From NCBI GenBank assembly GCA_965224745.1, contig CBDCZY010000010.1, positions 434,001 through 498,000 on the forward strand: DNA of 64,000 nucleotides, given 5' to 3'. Below, piece after piece: positions 1-9,330 of this stretch. Source of the DNA: CBDCZY01 sp965224745 (lineage in GTDB: Bacteria > Pseudomonadota > Gammaproteobacteria > Methylococcales > Methylomonadaceae). The position numbers and the translations under genes were made by a program. Position 1 is the first letter of the stretch, and each line of letters begins with the position of its first letter. Below the pieces are notes generated by a model, which saw only the letters and a program-made list of their open reading frames with translations, made no database searches and had not been told where the DNA came from.

Positions 1-1432
1 TACTCGATTATGGCCATTATCCCGAGTACATTATCCAAAGCAATTTCTCCCTTTGGTTTCTAAACAGTCTATGTTGCAAGAAACGCTGCTAAGATTGCAA
101 GGGTTAGAGGGTATGCAAGCGCCGATTGCGGTTTGTAATGAAGAGCATCGGTTTTTGACCGCAGGTCAGATGCAAGAAATTAATATCTCGCCCAAAGCAA
201 TTATTTTAGAGCCGATGGGTAAAAATACCGCGCCTGCAGTTGCAATGGCTGCATTAGCTGCAGAAGAGTCTGACGATATATTATTAGTGTTACCAGCTGA
301 TCACTCAATTGGTAACGTCAGCGCATTTCATAGCGCTATTCAAACGGCCCTGTACTATGCCGAACAAGATTATCTCGTTACTTTTGGTATAGTTCCGAAT
401 GCACCTGAGACAGGTTACGGTTATATAAAAGCAGGCCGCCCGATGGAACAGAAACAACCAGAATCAGCGTTTAACGTCTCGGCGTTTGTTGAAAAGCCTG
501 ATTTGGAAAAAGCCATGTCGTATCTTGAAAGCGGTGATTATTATTGGAATAGCGGCATGTTCGCCTTTAAAGCTTCGCGTTTTATGGCGGAGTTAGAACA
601 ACATAATCCGGCGATGTTAGAGGCTTGTAAAAAAGCTTATACTACATCTGAAATTGATCGGGATTTCGTCCGCTTGAATCGAGATATTTTTGCTACCTGT
701 CCATCCGACTCTATAGACTATGCCGTGATGGAAAAGACCGAGAAGGGTGTGGTTATTCCTGTTGACATCAATTGGAATGATGTTGGGTCCTGGTCTGCTT
801 TATGGGAACTTTTCCCTAAAGATTCAGAAGGCAATGCGCTAAAAGGAGACGTGTTAGTTCATGACACACATAATTCGTATTTGCATTCAGAGAATAAGTT
901 GGTGGCTGCCATTGGTGTGAACAATTTAGTCGTTGTAGAAACGGATGATGCAGTCATGATTGCTCCAAAAGACCGGGTACAAGATGTCAAAGAGATGGTC
1001 GCTCAGCTCAAGGCAAATAATCGGCCAGAAGCAGATGTACACCGCAAGGTTTATCGACCTTGGGGACACTATGACTCGGTTGATTGCGGTGATCGACATC
1101 AAACCAAGCGCATTGTGGTGAATCCGGGCGCTAAATTATCGCTGCAAAAGCATCACCACAGAGCCGAACACTGGGTGGTGGTTAAAGGGACAGCGGCGGT
1201 TACTAAGGGTGATCAAAAAATTCTTTTGACCGAAAATGAATCCACTTATATTCCACTCGGCATGGAACATAGGTTAGAAAATCCAGGGGTTATACCTTTG
1301 GAAATGGTTGAGGTTCAATCGGGTAGCTATTTAGGAGAAGATGACATTGTTCGCTTTCAAGACAATTATGGTCGACTCCCTAAAACTACCGAAACCTCAA
1401 ATACTGATAACAAACAAGAGGAAAAAAAATGA
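1..1432 (+). CDS. manC: Mannose-1-phosphate guanylyltransferase / mannose-6-phosphate isomerase, 5' end outside window
   Basis: This bifunctional enzyme makes GDP-mannose from mannose-1-phosphate and GTP and also isomerises mannose-6-phosphate, for surface polysaccharide. The frame is open to the left edge (codons begin at base 2) and reads TRLWPLSR, then YPKQFLPL, which is the family's nucleotide-binding N-terminus. The true start therefore lies just outside the window, with roughly ten residues (the GGSG part) missing; the TTG at 53 is not the start. The nucleotidyltransferase domain shows FVEKPD and NSGMF, and the last ~120 residues are a type II isomerase cupin (RPWGHYDSVD, HHHRAEHW). The stop overlaps the galU ATG by 4 bases, so the two are probably cotranscribed. 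Family is sure; the name (manC, algA or cpsB) is a choice. Confidence 0.93.
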   Translation, partial: TRLWPLSRVHYPKQFLPLVSKQSMLQETLLRLQGLEGMQAPIAVCNEEHRFLTAGQMQEINISPKAIILEPMGKNTAPAVAMAALAAEESDDILLVLPADHSIGNVSAFHSAIQTALYYAEQDYLVTFGIVPNAPETGYGYIKAGRPMEQKQPESAFNVSAFVEKPDLEKAMSYLESGDYYWNSGMFAFKASRFMAELEQHNPAMLEACKKAYTTSEIDRDFVRLNRDIFATCPSDSIDYAVMEKTEKGVVIPVDINWNDVGSWSALWELFPKDSEGNALKGDVLVHDTHNSYLHSENKLVAAIGVNNLVVVETDDAVMIAPKDRVQDVKEMVAQLKANNRPEADVHRKVYRPWGHYDSVDCGDRHQTKRIVVNPGAKLSLQKHHHRAEHWVVVKGTAAVTKGDQKILLTENESTYIPLGMEHRLENPGVIPLEMVEVQSGSYLGEDDIVRFQDNYGRLPKTTETSNTDNKQEEKK

Positions 1433-2304
1433 GTTTGCAAGTCAAAAAAGCTGTATTTCCCGTCGCTGGTCTTGGTACTCGATTTTTACCAGCGACCAAA
1501 GCCAGCCCCAAGGAAATGCTCCCCGTCGTTGATAAACCTTTAATTCAATACGCTGTCGAAGAAGCGGTAGCGGCTGGTATTGAAACCATAATTTTTGTTA
1601 CCAGCCGAACCAAGCGAGCTATTTCTGACCATTTTGATAAAGCTTATGAGTTGGAAAAAGAACTTGAGCTAAAAAACAAAACCAAACTGCTTAAAGTTGC
1701 TCAAGACATGATCCCGGCTAACGTTACCTTTGTTTCCATAAGACAATCAGAACCATTAGGATTAGGGCACGCAGTGGCATGCGCCAAAGACGTGGTGGGT
1801 GATGAGCCATTTGCTGTGATTTTGGCGGATGACTTGATTGAGGATAAAAACCGCGGCTGTCTAGCGCAAATGGTTAATCTGTTTGAAAAGGAGCAGGCCA
1901 GTATTTTAGGGACTGAGCGAGTTGACCCCAAGGAAACAGGCAGCTATGGTATTGTTAAAGCGGATTCAATAGCAGATCGTATTAGCGATGTTAAGCAAAT
2001 AGTCGAAAAGCCTAAACCGGAAGAAGCCCCATCAAATTTAGGTGTGGTTGGTCGTTACATTTTGACGCCTGCTATTTTCGATAAATTAGCACAGACCGGA
2101 AAAGGCGCAGGCGGTGAAATTCAGTTGACTGATGCGATTGCAGCATTGCTCCAGGATGAGAAAGTGCTCGCCTATGAGTTTGAAGGCAAACGATATGATT
2201 GTGGCGCTAAGCTCGGGTATTTAATTGCTACTGTGGAGTACGGGTTACTCCATGATGAGCTTAAGGAAGATTTCAGAAACTATTTGAAACAACTCAAAAT
2301 CTAA
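1429..2304 (+). CDS. galU: UTP-glucose-1-phosphate uridylyltransferase
   Basis: GalU makes UDP-glucose from UTP and glucose-1-phosphate for envelope glycans. The 291-residue protein has the family N-terminus KAVFPVAGLGTRFLPATKA, the central ILADDLI and SYGIVKAD segments, and KRYDCGAKLGYL near the C-terminus. Length is normal. The ATG overlaps the manC stop (ATGA), and GAGG lies a few bases upstream, so translation is probably coupled. A strong hairpin terminator follows directly, making galU the last gene of this operon. Confidence 0.96.
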   Translation: MSLQVKKAVFPVAGLGTRFLPATKASPKEMLPVVDKPLIQYAVEEAVAAGIETIIFVTSRTKRAISDHFDKAYELEKELELKNKTKLLKVAQDMIPANVTFVSIRQSEPLGLGHAVACAKDVVGDEPFAVILADDLIEDKNRGCLAQMVNLFEKEQASILGTERVDPKETGSYGIVKADSIADRISDVKQIVEKPKPEEAPSNLGVVGRYILTPAIFDKLAQTGKGAGGEIQLTDAIAALLQDEKVLAYEFEGKRYDCGAKLGYLIATVEYGLLHDELKEDFRNYLKQLKI

Positions 2305-2311
2305 TAGCCAG

Positions 2312-2343
2312 ATGCCAGAGAGATAGGCTCTCTGGCATTTTTT
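2312..2343 (+). terminator. Rho-independent terminator after galU
   Basis: A perfect 11-bp stem (ATGCCAGAGAG paired with CTCTCTGGCAT) with a 5-nt loop is followed by five T. It starts 8 bases after the galU stop and ends just before the stop of the convergent aminotransferase gene. There is no matching A-run on the other side, so it should work mainly for plus-strand transcripts. Confidence 0.9.
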
Positions 2344-2345
2344 GA

Positions 2346-3533
2346 TCAAACTGCTAACGCTTTTTTAAGCCTTTCAATGGCTGCTTGCAAATTCTCCATG
2401 CTGGTGGCGATCGAAATTCTAAAATGATTTTCACAACCAAAAGCTGAACCAGGCACAATCGCAACACCCGCTTTTTCAATGAGATGCTCTGATAGCTCTA
2501 GGTCGCTGTTAATGCCGTCAAATCTTGCAATGACCTTTGCTATGTTAGGGAAGACATAAAACGTGCCATCAGATGGCAAGCATTCTATGCCGGGTATTTT
2601 GTTCAATTCGCCTAGTACATAATCATGTCGTTCTTTGAACGCTGCAAGCATGATATCGATACAGGTTTGATCGCCAGCCAGGGCTTCCTGTGCAGCAACT
2701 TGGGAAATGGAGGTAGGGTTAGAAGTGCTTTGCGATTGTATTTTGGTCATCGCTGCAATCACGTTAGCGGGTCCTGCTGCATAGCCGATTCGCCAACCGG
2801 TCATGGAATAGGCTTTGGAAACACCGTTGAGCACAAATGTTCTGTCATATAACTCGGGTGTAACATTGAGCACGTTGACGAAGCTGTTTGGTTGCCACAG
2901 GATATGCTCATACATATCATCGGTTGCCACCATGACATGCGGAAAATCCAGTAGAACTTCACCGAGTGCTCGTAATTCATCTGCGCTATAGGCCTTCCCT
3001 GTTGGGTTAGAAGGGCTGTTGATTACAAATAATCTGGTTTGCGGAGTGATCGCTTGACGCAGTTGGTTCGGCGAAATTTTATAGTGCTGTGACTGATCAG
3101 CAGAAATAATGATTGGCGTACCGCCCGCCAGTAACACAATATCTGGATAAGAAACCCAATAAGGCGAAGGAATAATCACTTCATCGCCTGGGTTAATCAA
3201 CGCTTGAGTCAAATTATAAAAACTCTGTTTGCCGCCGCATGACACTAAAATTTGGTTAGTTTGATATCCAAGATCATTTTCTTTTTGGAATTTGTTGACA
3301 ACAGCCTGCTTTAAACTCGGGGTGCCGCCCACTGGTGTATATTTGGTAAACCCGTCATGGAGGGCTCTGATAGCAGCTTGTTTTATATGTTCTGGGGTAT
3401 CAAAGTCCGGTTCGCCTGCTCCTAATCCGATGATATCTTTGCCTTCTGCCCTTAATTGCGCAGCTCTTGCTGTTAAAACCAATGTAGGCGAAGATTTAAT
3501 CGCGTTGACGCGTTCAGAAAGTTTTATAGCCAT
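2346..3533 (-). CDS. aspC: Class I pyridoxal-phosphate aminotransferase, aspartate aminotransferase type
   Basis: A PLP enzyme that most likely transfers amino groups between aspartate and 2-oxoglutarate. The 395-residue product has the GLGAGEPDFDTPEHIK N-terminus, NSPSNPTG for cofactor contacts, and the PLP lysine in GVSKAYSMTGWRIGY, followed by the conserved substrate-carboxylate Arg in FRISIATS. These are typical of the AspAT I-gamma group found in many bacteria. Related enzymes also accept prephenate or aromatic acids, so exact specificity is open. It converges on galU and diverges from uvrB across ~120 bp that must hold both promoters. Confidence 0.88.
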   Translation of the reverse strand: MAIKLSERVNAIKSSPTLVLTARAAQLRAEGKDIIGLGAGEPDFDTPEHIKQAAIRALHDGFTKYTPVGGTPSLKQAVVNKFQKENDLGYQTNQILVSCGGKQSFYNLTQALINPGDEVIIPSPYWVSYPDIVLLAGGTPIIISADQSQHYKISPNQLRQAITPQTRLFVINSPSNPTGKAYSADELRALGEVLLDFPHVMVATDDMYEHILWQPNSFVNVLNVTPELYDRTFVLNGVSKAYSMTGWRIGYAAGPANVIAAMTKIQSQSTSNPTSISQVAAQEALAGDQTCIDIMLAAFKERHDYVLGELNKIPGIECLPSDGTFYVFPNIAKVIARFDGINSDLELSEHLIEKAGVAIVPGSAFGCENHFRISIATSMENLQAAIERLKKALAV

Positions 3534-3655
3534 GTTTCTTGTGTTAAATTGAATGACAAGGTTTAATTTTTGATTTTAAGAAATCACAATCAGTAATCCA
3601 GTTTGTCAGGATAGTTTAATTTAATTCTACATCCAGCAACATCACTTTTCACCCA

Positions 3656-5674
3656 ATGAATAAAAATTTCACGCTGCAAAGTCCTTTTCAGCCGGCCGGT
3701 GATCAGCCAGCGGCCATCCAAAAACTGGTGACTGGACTGGAAGATGGTGAAGTACACCAAACGTTACTTGGCGTTACTGGTTCGGGAAAAACCTTCACCA
3801 TCGCTAATGTTATCAGTGATACCAAACGTCCGGCGATGATCATAGCGCCCAACAAGACTTTAGCTGCGCAGCTTTATGGGGAAATGAAAGAATTTTTCCC
3901 TGAAAATAGCGTTGAATATTTTGTTTCCTATTACGATTATTATCAACCTGAAGCCTATGTGCCAGCATCAGATACGTTCATAGAAAAGGATGCGTCACTT
4001 AATGAACACATAGAACAAATGCGCTTATCGGCGACCAAGGCTTTAATCGAAAGAAGAGATACTGTCGTGGTGGCAACCGTTTCTGCCATTTATGGTTTGG
4101 GTGAACCCGAATCGTATTTTCAAATGGTACTGCATTTGGTGCGGGGAGATCTAATCAAGCAGCGGGTCGTTTTAAGGCGTTTGGCAGAAATGCAATATAC
4201 CCGGAATGAAACTGAACTCAGACGCGCAACGTATCGAGTTCGCGGCGATGTAATCGATATTTATCCGGCTGAATCAGAAAAAGAAGCGTTGAGAATTGAA
4301 TTATTCGACGATGAAATCGAACGGTTGTCGTTATTTGACCCGTTGACCGGCGAAATAATTTCCCGCATTGCACGCTATACCGTTTATCCGAAAAGCCATT
4401 ACGTAACACCGCGTGAAAAGCTGCTAATGGCAGTCGACGACATAAAAATAGAGCTCAAACAACGTTTAGACCAACTTCGCGATCACCATAAGCTGGTTGA
4501 AGCACAACGGCTAGAGCAGCGCACTTTATTTGACATAGAAATGATCTTGGAAGTGGGTTATTGCTCTGGCATAGAAAACTATTCCCGCTATTTATCAGGC
4601 AGGCAGGGGGGAGAACCACCACCCACCATGTTCGATTATTTACCCGATGATTCAATCGTGGTTATTGATGAAAGCCATGTCACCGTGCCCCAAATTGGCG
4701 CCATGTATCGCGGAGACCGTTCCCGTAAAGAAACGCTGGTTGAATATGGTTTTAGGTTGCCTTCTGCTTTAGATAACAGACCGCTGATGTTTGAAGAGTT
4801 TGATATTCGATCGCCGCAAAAAATTTATGTTTCAGCCACGCCAGGACCCTATGAAAAGAAACATTCGAGCGTCTTTGTGGAGCAAGTTGTCCGACCTACG
4901 GGTTTGTTGGATCCCGAAATAGAAGTCAGACCGGCATCAACCCAAGTAGATGATCTGTTGTCGGAAATTAATCTTTGCGCTCAGCGAGGGGAGAAAATTT
5001 TAGTGACAACACTCACCAAACGAATGTCAGAAGATTTAACCGACTATTTGAGCGAGCATGATGTCAGGGTTAGATATCTTCATTCTGATGTGGATACGGT
5101 AGAACGTGTCGAAATTATCAGAGATTTAAGATTAGATAAGTTTGATGTTTTGGTCGGCATCAATTTACTCAGAGAAGGCCTGGATATTCCGGAGGTTGCA
5201 TTAGTGGCGATCCTGGATGCAGACAAAGAGGGTTTCTTGAGGTCAGTCGTATCATTGATTCAAACCATTGGCCGAGCAGCCAGGAATGTCAACGGCAGGG
5301 CTATTTTGTATGGTGACACCAAAACCAAATCGATGCAGCAAGCCATTGACGAAACAGCAAGACGAAGAGAAAAGCAGGCTGACTTTAATAAGAACGAGGG
5401 TATAGAGCCCAAATCGATCAATAAATCGGTCATTGATATTATGGAGGTCCCCATTCCCGGGTCTGATGTTTCTCACGCAAAACATCGAGCAAAAGTAGCA
5501 GAACCAACAGTTGAATACCAAATCAATAACGCAAAAGACTTATTCAAACAAATTAAGCTATTGGAAAATAAAATGTACGAAATGGCACAAAATTTAGAAT
5601 TTGAAGCTGCAGCGAGCTTAAGAGATCAAATCCAGGCACTTCAAAAAAGGGCTATCCAGCTGGATTCTATGTAA
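3656..5674 (+). CDS. uvrB: Excinuclease ABC subunit B
   Basis: UvrB is the damage-verification helicase-like subunit of nucleotide excision repair, loaded by UvrA and nicking with UvrC. The 672-residue protein carries Walker A GVTGSGKT near residue 40, the beta-hairpin YYDYYQPEAYVP near residue 95 that inserts into DNA, the DESH box in VVIDESHVT, helicase motif VI QTIGRAARN, and a C-terminal UVR domain (LENKMYEMAQNLEFEAAA) that contacts UvrC. Length and domain order are normal. It stands alone between the aminotransferase and a sugar-gene region. Confidence 0.97.
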   Translation: MNKNFTLQSPFQPAGDQPAAIQKLVTGLEDGEVHQTLLGVTGSGKTFTIANVISDTKRPAMIIAPNKTLAAQLYGEMKEFFPENSVEYFVSYYDYYQPEAYVPASDTFIEKDASLNEHIEQMRLSATKALIERRDTVVVATVSAIYGLGEPESYFQMVLHLVRGDLIKQRVVLRRLAEMQYTRNETELRRATYRVRGDVIDIYPAESEKEALRIELFDDEIERLSLFDPLTGEIISRIARYTVYPKSHYVTPREKLLMAVDDIKIELKQRLDQLRDHHKLVEAQRLEQRTLFDIEMILEVGYCSGIENYSRYLSGRQGGEPPPTMFDYLPDDSIVVIDESHVTVPQIGAMYRGDRSRKETLVEYGFRLPSALDNRPLMFEEFDIRSPQKIYVSATPGPYEKKHSSVFVEQVVRPTGLLDPEIEVRPASTQVDDLLSEINLCAQRGEKILVTTLTKRMSEDLTDYLSEHDVRVRYLHSDVDTVERVEIIRDLRLDKFDVLVGINLLREGLDIPEVALVAILDADKEGFLRSVVSLIQTIGRAARNVNGRAILYGDTKTKSMQQAIDETARRREKQADFNKNEGIEPKSINKSVIDIMEVPIPGSDVSHAKHRAKVAEPTVEYQINNAKDLFKQIKLLENKMYEMAQNLEFEAAASLRDQIQALQKRAIQLDSM

Positions 5675-5877
5675 CCTCTATGAGTGAGTCGTAAAACGAT
5701 TAGACGCTGTACTAGCTCAGACTTAATTTTACTCCGACCCCGATTATTATTATTGCATACAGTTTTTTTCTTTATTTATAGGGGTGAGTAGTTACAATGG
5801 AAGTATCATAAAATACATTTCGTGATAATTCTTTTACAGTTTTACCATAATAATTATTTAATTTTGGAGAGATAGCA

Positions 5878-7017
5878 TTGAACATACCTTTTTTTCGGCA
5901 CAAGTTAAATTCCTCAAAGGCAAGTAGTATTGCAGAGGTGTTAGATACCCCTTTTTTGACATCTGGATCTGTAGGTCGTGCTGTTGAACAGCAGCTTTGT
6001 GAATTTTTCAATGTACCTGCAGCTTTATTAACTAATAGCTGGACCAACGGTGCACTTGCAACTCTCTTAGCTTTGGATATTCAGCGCGGCGACGAAGTTA
6101 TCGTTCCAGCTATGACTTTTATTGCCACTGCAAATGTAGTTGAGTTATTAGGTGCTAAGGTGGTTTTTGTTGATGTGGATCCAGATACTTTATTAATGAC
6201 ACCAGAGCGAATTGAAGCGGCCATTACAGATAAAACCCGTGCGGTTATTCCAGTCCATCTATACGGTCAAATGTGTGATATGAAGGCTATTCAGGAAGTC
6301 GTCTCAAAGCATGACAATATTGCTGTTATAGAGGACGCGGCTCATTGTTTCGAAGGCCAACGTGAAAATTATCGCCCTGGCGCTTATTCAGATGTTGCGA
6401 TTTTTTCGTTTTATGCTACAAAAAATGTGACCTGTGGTGAGGGTGGGGCCATAATAACTCGCAATCAAAAACTAGCAGAAAATTTGGCAAAAACTCGTTT
6501 ACATGGTATGTCTGCTGGGGCTGTGGATCGTTTTAAAAAAGGGGCCTATCGGCATTGGGATATGGAAGTTCTTGGAGTGAAAGCCAACCTGCCAGATTTA
6601 TTAGCTGCATTGCTGCCCGAACAAATAAAGACAATTGAAACCACTTTATCAGACCGTAGGCGTCTTGCGAATGGGTATAGGAAGGCTTTTGCAGGCACTT
6701 CGATTCGAGTGCAGAAACTTACTGAAGATGTAATTAGTGCTGAACATATTTTCCCTATTCATGTAAAGCCTGATGTGCGTGATGATGCGATTGCTTTGCT
6801 AAATAAAAATGGTGTGCAAGTGGCTGTGAATTATCGTCCTGTACCCGCTTTGACTTATTACCAGGAACGTTACAATCATAAAGATAATGATTTTCCTGTT
6901 AGCAGTGACTGGGGGCAAGGAACTCTTAGCTTACCGTTTTACCCTGATATGCCAGACGAAGAACAGCAGTATGTAATAGAAACGGTGAGACGATTGGTGT
7001 TACCAATTTGTGACTGA
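5878..7017 (+). CDS. DegT/DnrJ/EryC1/StrS-family sugar aminotransferase
   Basis: These PLP enzymes aminate keto-nucleotide sugars for lipopolysaccharide, capsule or glycoprotein sugars. The 379-residue product has the family signature: NSWTNGALATLLAL, DEVIVPAMTFIATANV, VIPVHLYGQMCDM, EDAAHCFEG, and the PLP lysine in FYATKNVTCGEGGAI. It most resembles the PseC/ArnB/WecE type, but the substrate cannot be read. The start is TTG at 5878, with GGAGAG at 5866-5871 at good spacing and no competing ATG. It lies ahead of an epimerase and an LhgO-like flavoprotein, separated by AT-rich gaps, which suggests a small acquired sugar module. An imperfect hairpin follows at ~7125. Confidence 0.88.
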   Translation: MNIPFFRHKLNSSKASSIAEVLDTPFLTSGSVGRAVEQQLCEFFNVPAALLTNSWTNGALATLLALDIQRGDEVIVPAMTFIATANVVELLGAKVVFVDVDPDTLLMTPERIEAAITDKTRAVIPVHLYGQMCDMKAIQEVVSKHDNIAVIEDAAHCFEGQRENYRPGAYSDVAIFSFYATKNVTCGEGGAIITRNQKLAENLAKTRLHGMSAGAVDRFKKGAYRHWDMEVLGVKANLPDLLAALLPEQIKTIETTLSDRRRLANGYRKAFAGTSIRVQKLTEDVISAEHIFPIHVKPDVRDDAIALLNKNGVQVAVNYRPVPALTYYQERYNHKDNDFPVSSDWGQGTLSLPFYPDMPDEEQQYVIETVRRLVLPICD

Positions 7018-7487
7018 TTTTTAGAGCAGGTATTTAGTTTAACAGGCTGAGAAAAGGCCTAACAAGCTGGTCAGGAGGCGTTCACAGCGAATGAGGCGTT
7101 GTTGGGAAATCGTACAAGACCATTAAAAACTTAACCACATTCTTAGAAAGTGGTTTTTAACTTTTTCGGTTATTCCTAACAAGTGCGATTGCTGATATTC
7201 TCCGGTTGATCTGGATTCTGTTGTGGGGTTTTCTATTTACCTAAATATAGATCCTTGTAAGGGATAATAGTTCTTTTGTTGAGTCAGAAGTGTCAAATGG
7301 TTTTTGAGGTTCGCAAGTACGTTGACACGCGTGAGGATTTGAGAATATCAATCGGCGCAAATATGGACAAAAGGGCTATCAATTACCGTGGCCTTATGTG
7401 ATATGATCGCTTCAGTAGGTCAAAAATTACAAATCCAAATAATAACACAAGTGAGGAAAGTTACCCATTGAGGTAGCAAAATAAAAT
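7018..7487. other. 470-bp intergenic stretch
   Basis: No credible gene is seen. It holds a possible terminator for the aminotransferase gene at 7125-7166. At its end TGAGG precedes the epimerase ATG by an unusually long ~13 bases. Sequence is AT-rich with no clear -35/-10 pair. Confidence 0.5.
7125..7166 (+). terminator. Possible imperfect terminator
   Basis: AACCAC (7133-7138) pairs with GTGGTT (7150-7155). The stem can be extended imperfectly by the flanking A-rich and T-rich runs and is followed by T-rich sequence. It is weaker than the galU terminator. Confidence 0.4.
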
Positions 7488-8489
7488 ATGGCAAAAATTT
7501 TAATTACTGGGGCCGGTGGTTATATCGGCACAACATTAGTTGCACAATGTCTTGAAGAAGGTTGGGATGTTGTTGCGCTTGATCTTTTTTTCTTTGGTAA
7601 AGAAAGATTAGGAGAATCGTTATCTCATCCTAACTTAACCTTAAAAAATAAAGATGTACGACACGTTAGTGTGGCTGATTTCGAGGGTGTTGATGTGGTT
7701 CTTGATCTGGCGGCTCTGTCCAATGATCCAGCTGGTGAGCTAGTTCCTGAACTAACAGATTCCATTAATCACCTGGGTCGGGTTCGTGTAGCAAGATGTG
7801 CTAAGCAGGCTGGTGTAGGGCGTTATGTTTTGGCTAGCAGTTGTTCCGTTTATGGTCAGGGTGGTGAGCACCCACTGGATGAAACAGCGCAAACGAATCC
7901 ATTAACAATTTATGCTCAAGCAAATCTTGCCGCTGAGATGTCCACTTTGGCACTAGCAGATAGTACCTTTAGTGTTAGTGCTGTGCGTCAATCCACTGTT
8001 TTTGGTTTGTCAGGGCGCATGCGTTTTGATCTGGTTATTAATATCATGACCTTGAATGCCATCCAAAAAGGCAAGCTGTTTGTTTGTGGAGGTCAGCAAT
8101 GGCGTCCATTAATTCATGTAGCAGATACAGCTAGAGCTATTCGGTTAATTGCAAAAGCACCCATTGAAAAAGTTAATGGTGAGGTTTTTAATGTAGGACA
8201 TAGCAACTTGCAAGTATTGGATATGGCTTACCTTATACGCGAAGCCGCACCTGTTGATGTTGATTTACAAATAGAAAAAAATGAATTAGATCAGCGGGAT
8301 TATCGTGCGTCTTTCGAAAAAATAAAGAAAGTCTTGGGTTTTGAAGCTGAGTTTACTGTCCAAGATGGTGTTAAGGAAATTAGTAAGGCCTTGCAAGAAG
8401 GAAGTTTAACAGATGAACCTTGGACTTATACTGTTAGCTGGTATCAAAGCTTAATTGAAGAAAGGAAATATAAAGAGATTTGTGGCTAG
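7488..8489 (+). CDS. NAD-dependent epimerase/dehydratase (extended SDR) with altered YxxxK motif
   Basis: An extended short-chain dehydrogenase acting on a nucleotide sugar. The Rossmann motif GAGGYIG is at residues 8-14, an acidic residue follows in VVALDLF, and LDLAALSNDP and LASSCSVYG match the NAD and Ser positions of the catalytic triad. The C-terminal substrate domain has FNVGHSN. The catalytic tyrosine is present in IYAQANLAAE, but the lysine four residues on is Asn (codon AAT at 7923-7925). Either chemistry or substrate differs from standard epimerases, or activity is weak. Length (333 residues) is normal. It probably works with the aminotransferase upstream. Confidence 0.82.
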   Translation: MAKILITGAGGYIGTTLVAQCLEEGWDVVALDLFFFGKERLGESLSHPNLTLKNKDVRHVSVADFEGVDVVLDLAALSNDPAGELVPELTDSINHLGRVRVARCAKQAGVGRYVLASSCSVYGQGGEHPLDETAQTNPLTIYAQANLAAEMSTLALADSTFSVSAVRQSTVFGLSGRMRFDLVINIMTLNAIQKGKLFVCGGQQWRPLIHVADTARAIRLIAKAPIEKVNGEVFNVGHSNLQVLDMAYLIREAAPVDVDLQIEKNELDQRDYRASFEKIKKVLGFEAEFTVQDGVKEISKALQEGSLTDEPWTYTVSWYQSLIEERKYKEICG

Positions 8490-9330
8490 ACTCAGTTGAG
8501 ATCATTGAAAAGTTCTAAAATACCAGTATTCGCCACGCATAATGAAGGGTTAAAGAATTCAGCAGCATAAATGAAATATGTAAATGCAAATTGTAGTAGC
8601 TCTATGGTGAAAATAGCTCACCTTTATTTACTTGGCAGTAAAGACTGAGTTTTTTATACTTTTTCTTACCATTATTGTAATGGGCGTTCAATTCTCTTGC
8701 TCTTAAGGCATAATTTTGAATGTCAAATTGAAGTTGCAGTATTTTCAAATTCCGCACGATGCATGTCGAAATCGACAGTGTCAGATTAGTATGAGTTTCT
8801 GGCAATTCTCGGTTTTTTTTGAGGGTTGACTGCGGAATTTGAAAAAGATTGTGTTTCCTAAGCAGATTTTTTATTTAAGATTAAAAGCCGAGTATTGGTT
8901 TGTCTAGAATATTCAGCTATATAGATAAGCAAGATTAGTTGTGTCCCTTTGAAGAGAGCCCTTATGTAGCGAGTTTCTCGAAGATTAATACAAATCCACC
9001 TCAGTTGATAGAGAACACCCCAAAACTAAGGCTAACGCCACATAGATGCGTTAATTAAAAATGGCTACAAGTGAATTGTTCTCTTTGACAATGAGTTTTT
9101 CTAGTTGCCAGACCCAAAGTTTACTATGATCAATGCTATCTAATCTTTTTAAGATAACTTAAGAAAGTTTGATTTAGTAATACTGATTAATAAATTACCT
9201 GCACTATGCTGCACTAAGTTTTGGAATTTTGTGTGAAGAAGTTTTTATATTTCTTCTGGCTTTTTTTGAATGAATAGAAATTTCTAAACCTGAGTTTGGA
9301 TGGAAGAAAAGGTATTTACAAACAAAAACA
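8490..9330. other. 840-bp AT-rich intergenic stretch with an inverted repeat
   Basis: I find no convincing gene. A 67-codon minus-strand frame at 8602-8805 has no family resemblance or ribosome-binding site. The only structure is the 15-nt inverted repeat described separately. The length and low GC fit an acquired or decayed region, and the promoter of the following flavoprotein gene should lie near the 3' end. Confidence 0.5.
8742..8845. repeat. Perfect 15-nt inverted repeat around a hairpin
   Basis: TTTTCAAATTCCGCA (8742-8756) is exactly complementary to TGCGGAATTTGAAAA (8831-8845). Inside is a second perfect palindrome, TGTCGA-AA-TCGACA, at 8764-8777. This could be a small mobile element, a structured transcript or recombination sites. 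Confidence 0.7.

Noticed and set aside
53..60. TTG at 53 as the manC start
   Set aside because: The frame continues to the window edge with conserved TRLWPLSR and YPKQFLPL residues, so the gene simply begins outside.
8602..8805. 67-codon minus-strand frame in the long gap
   Set aside because: No ribosome-binding site, no family resemblance, and composition like the AT-rich gap around it.
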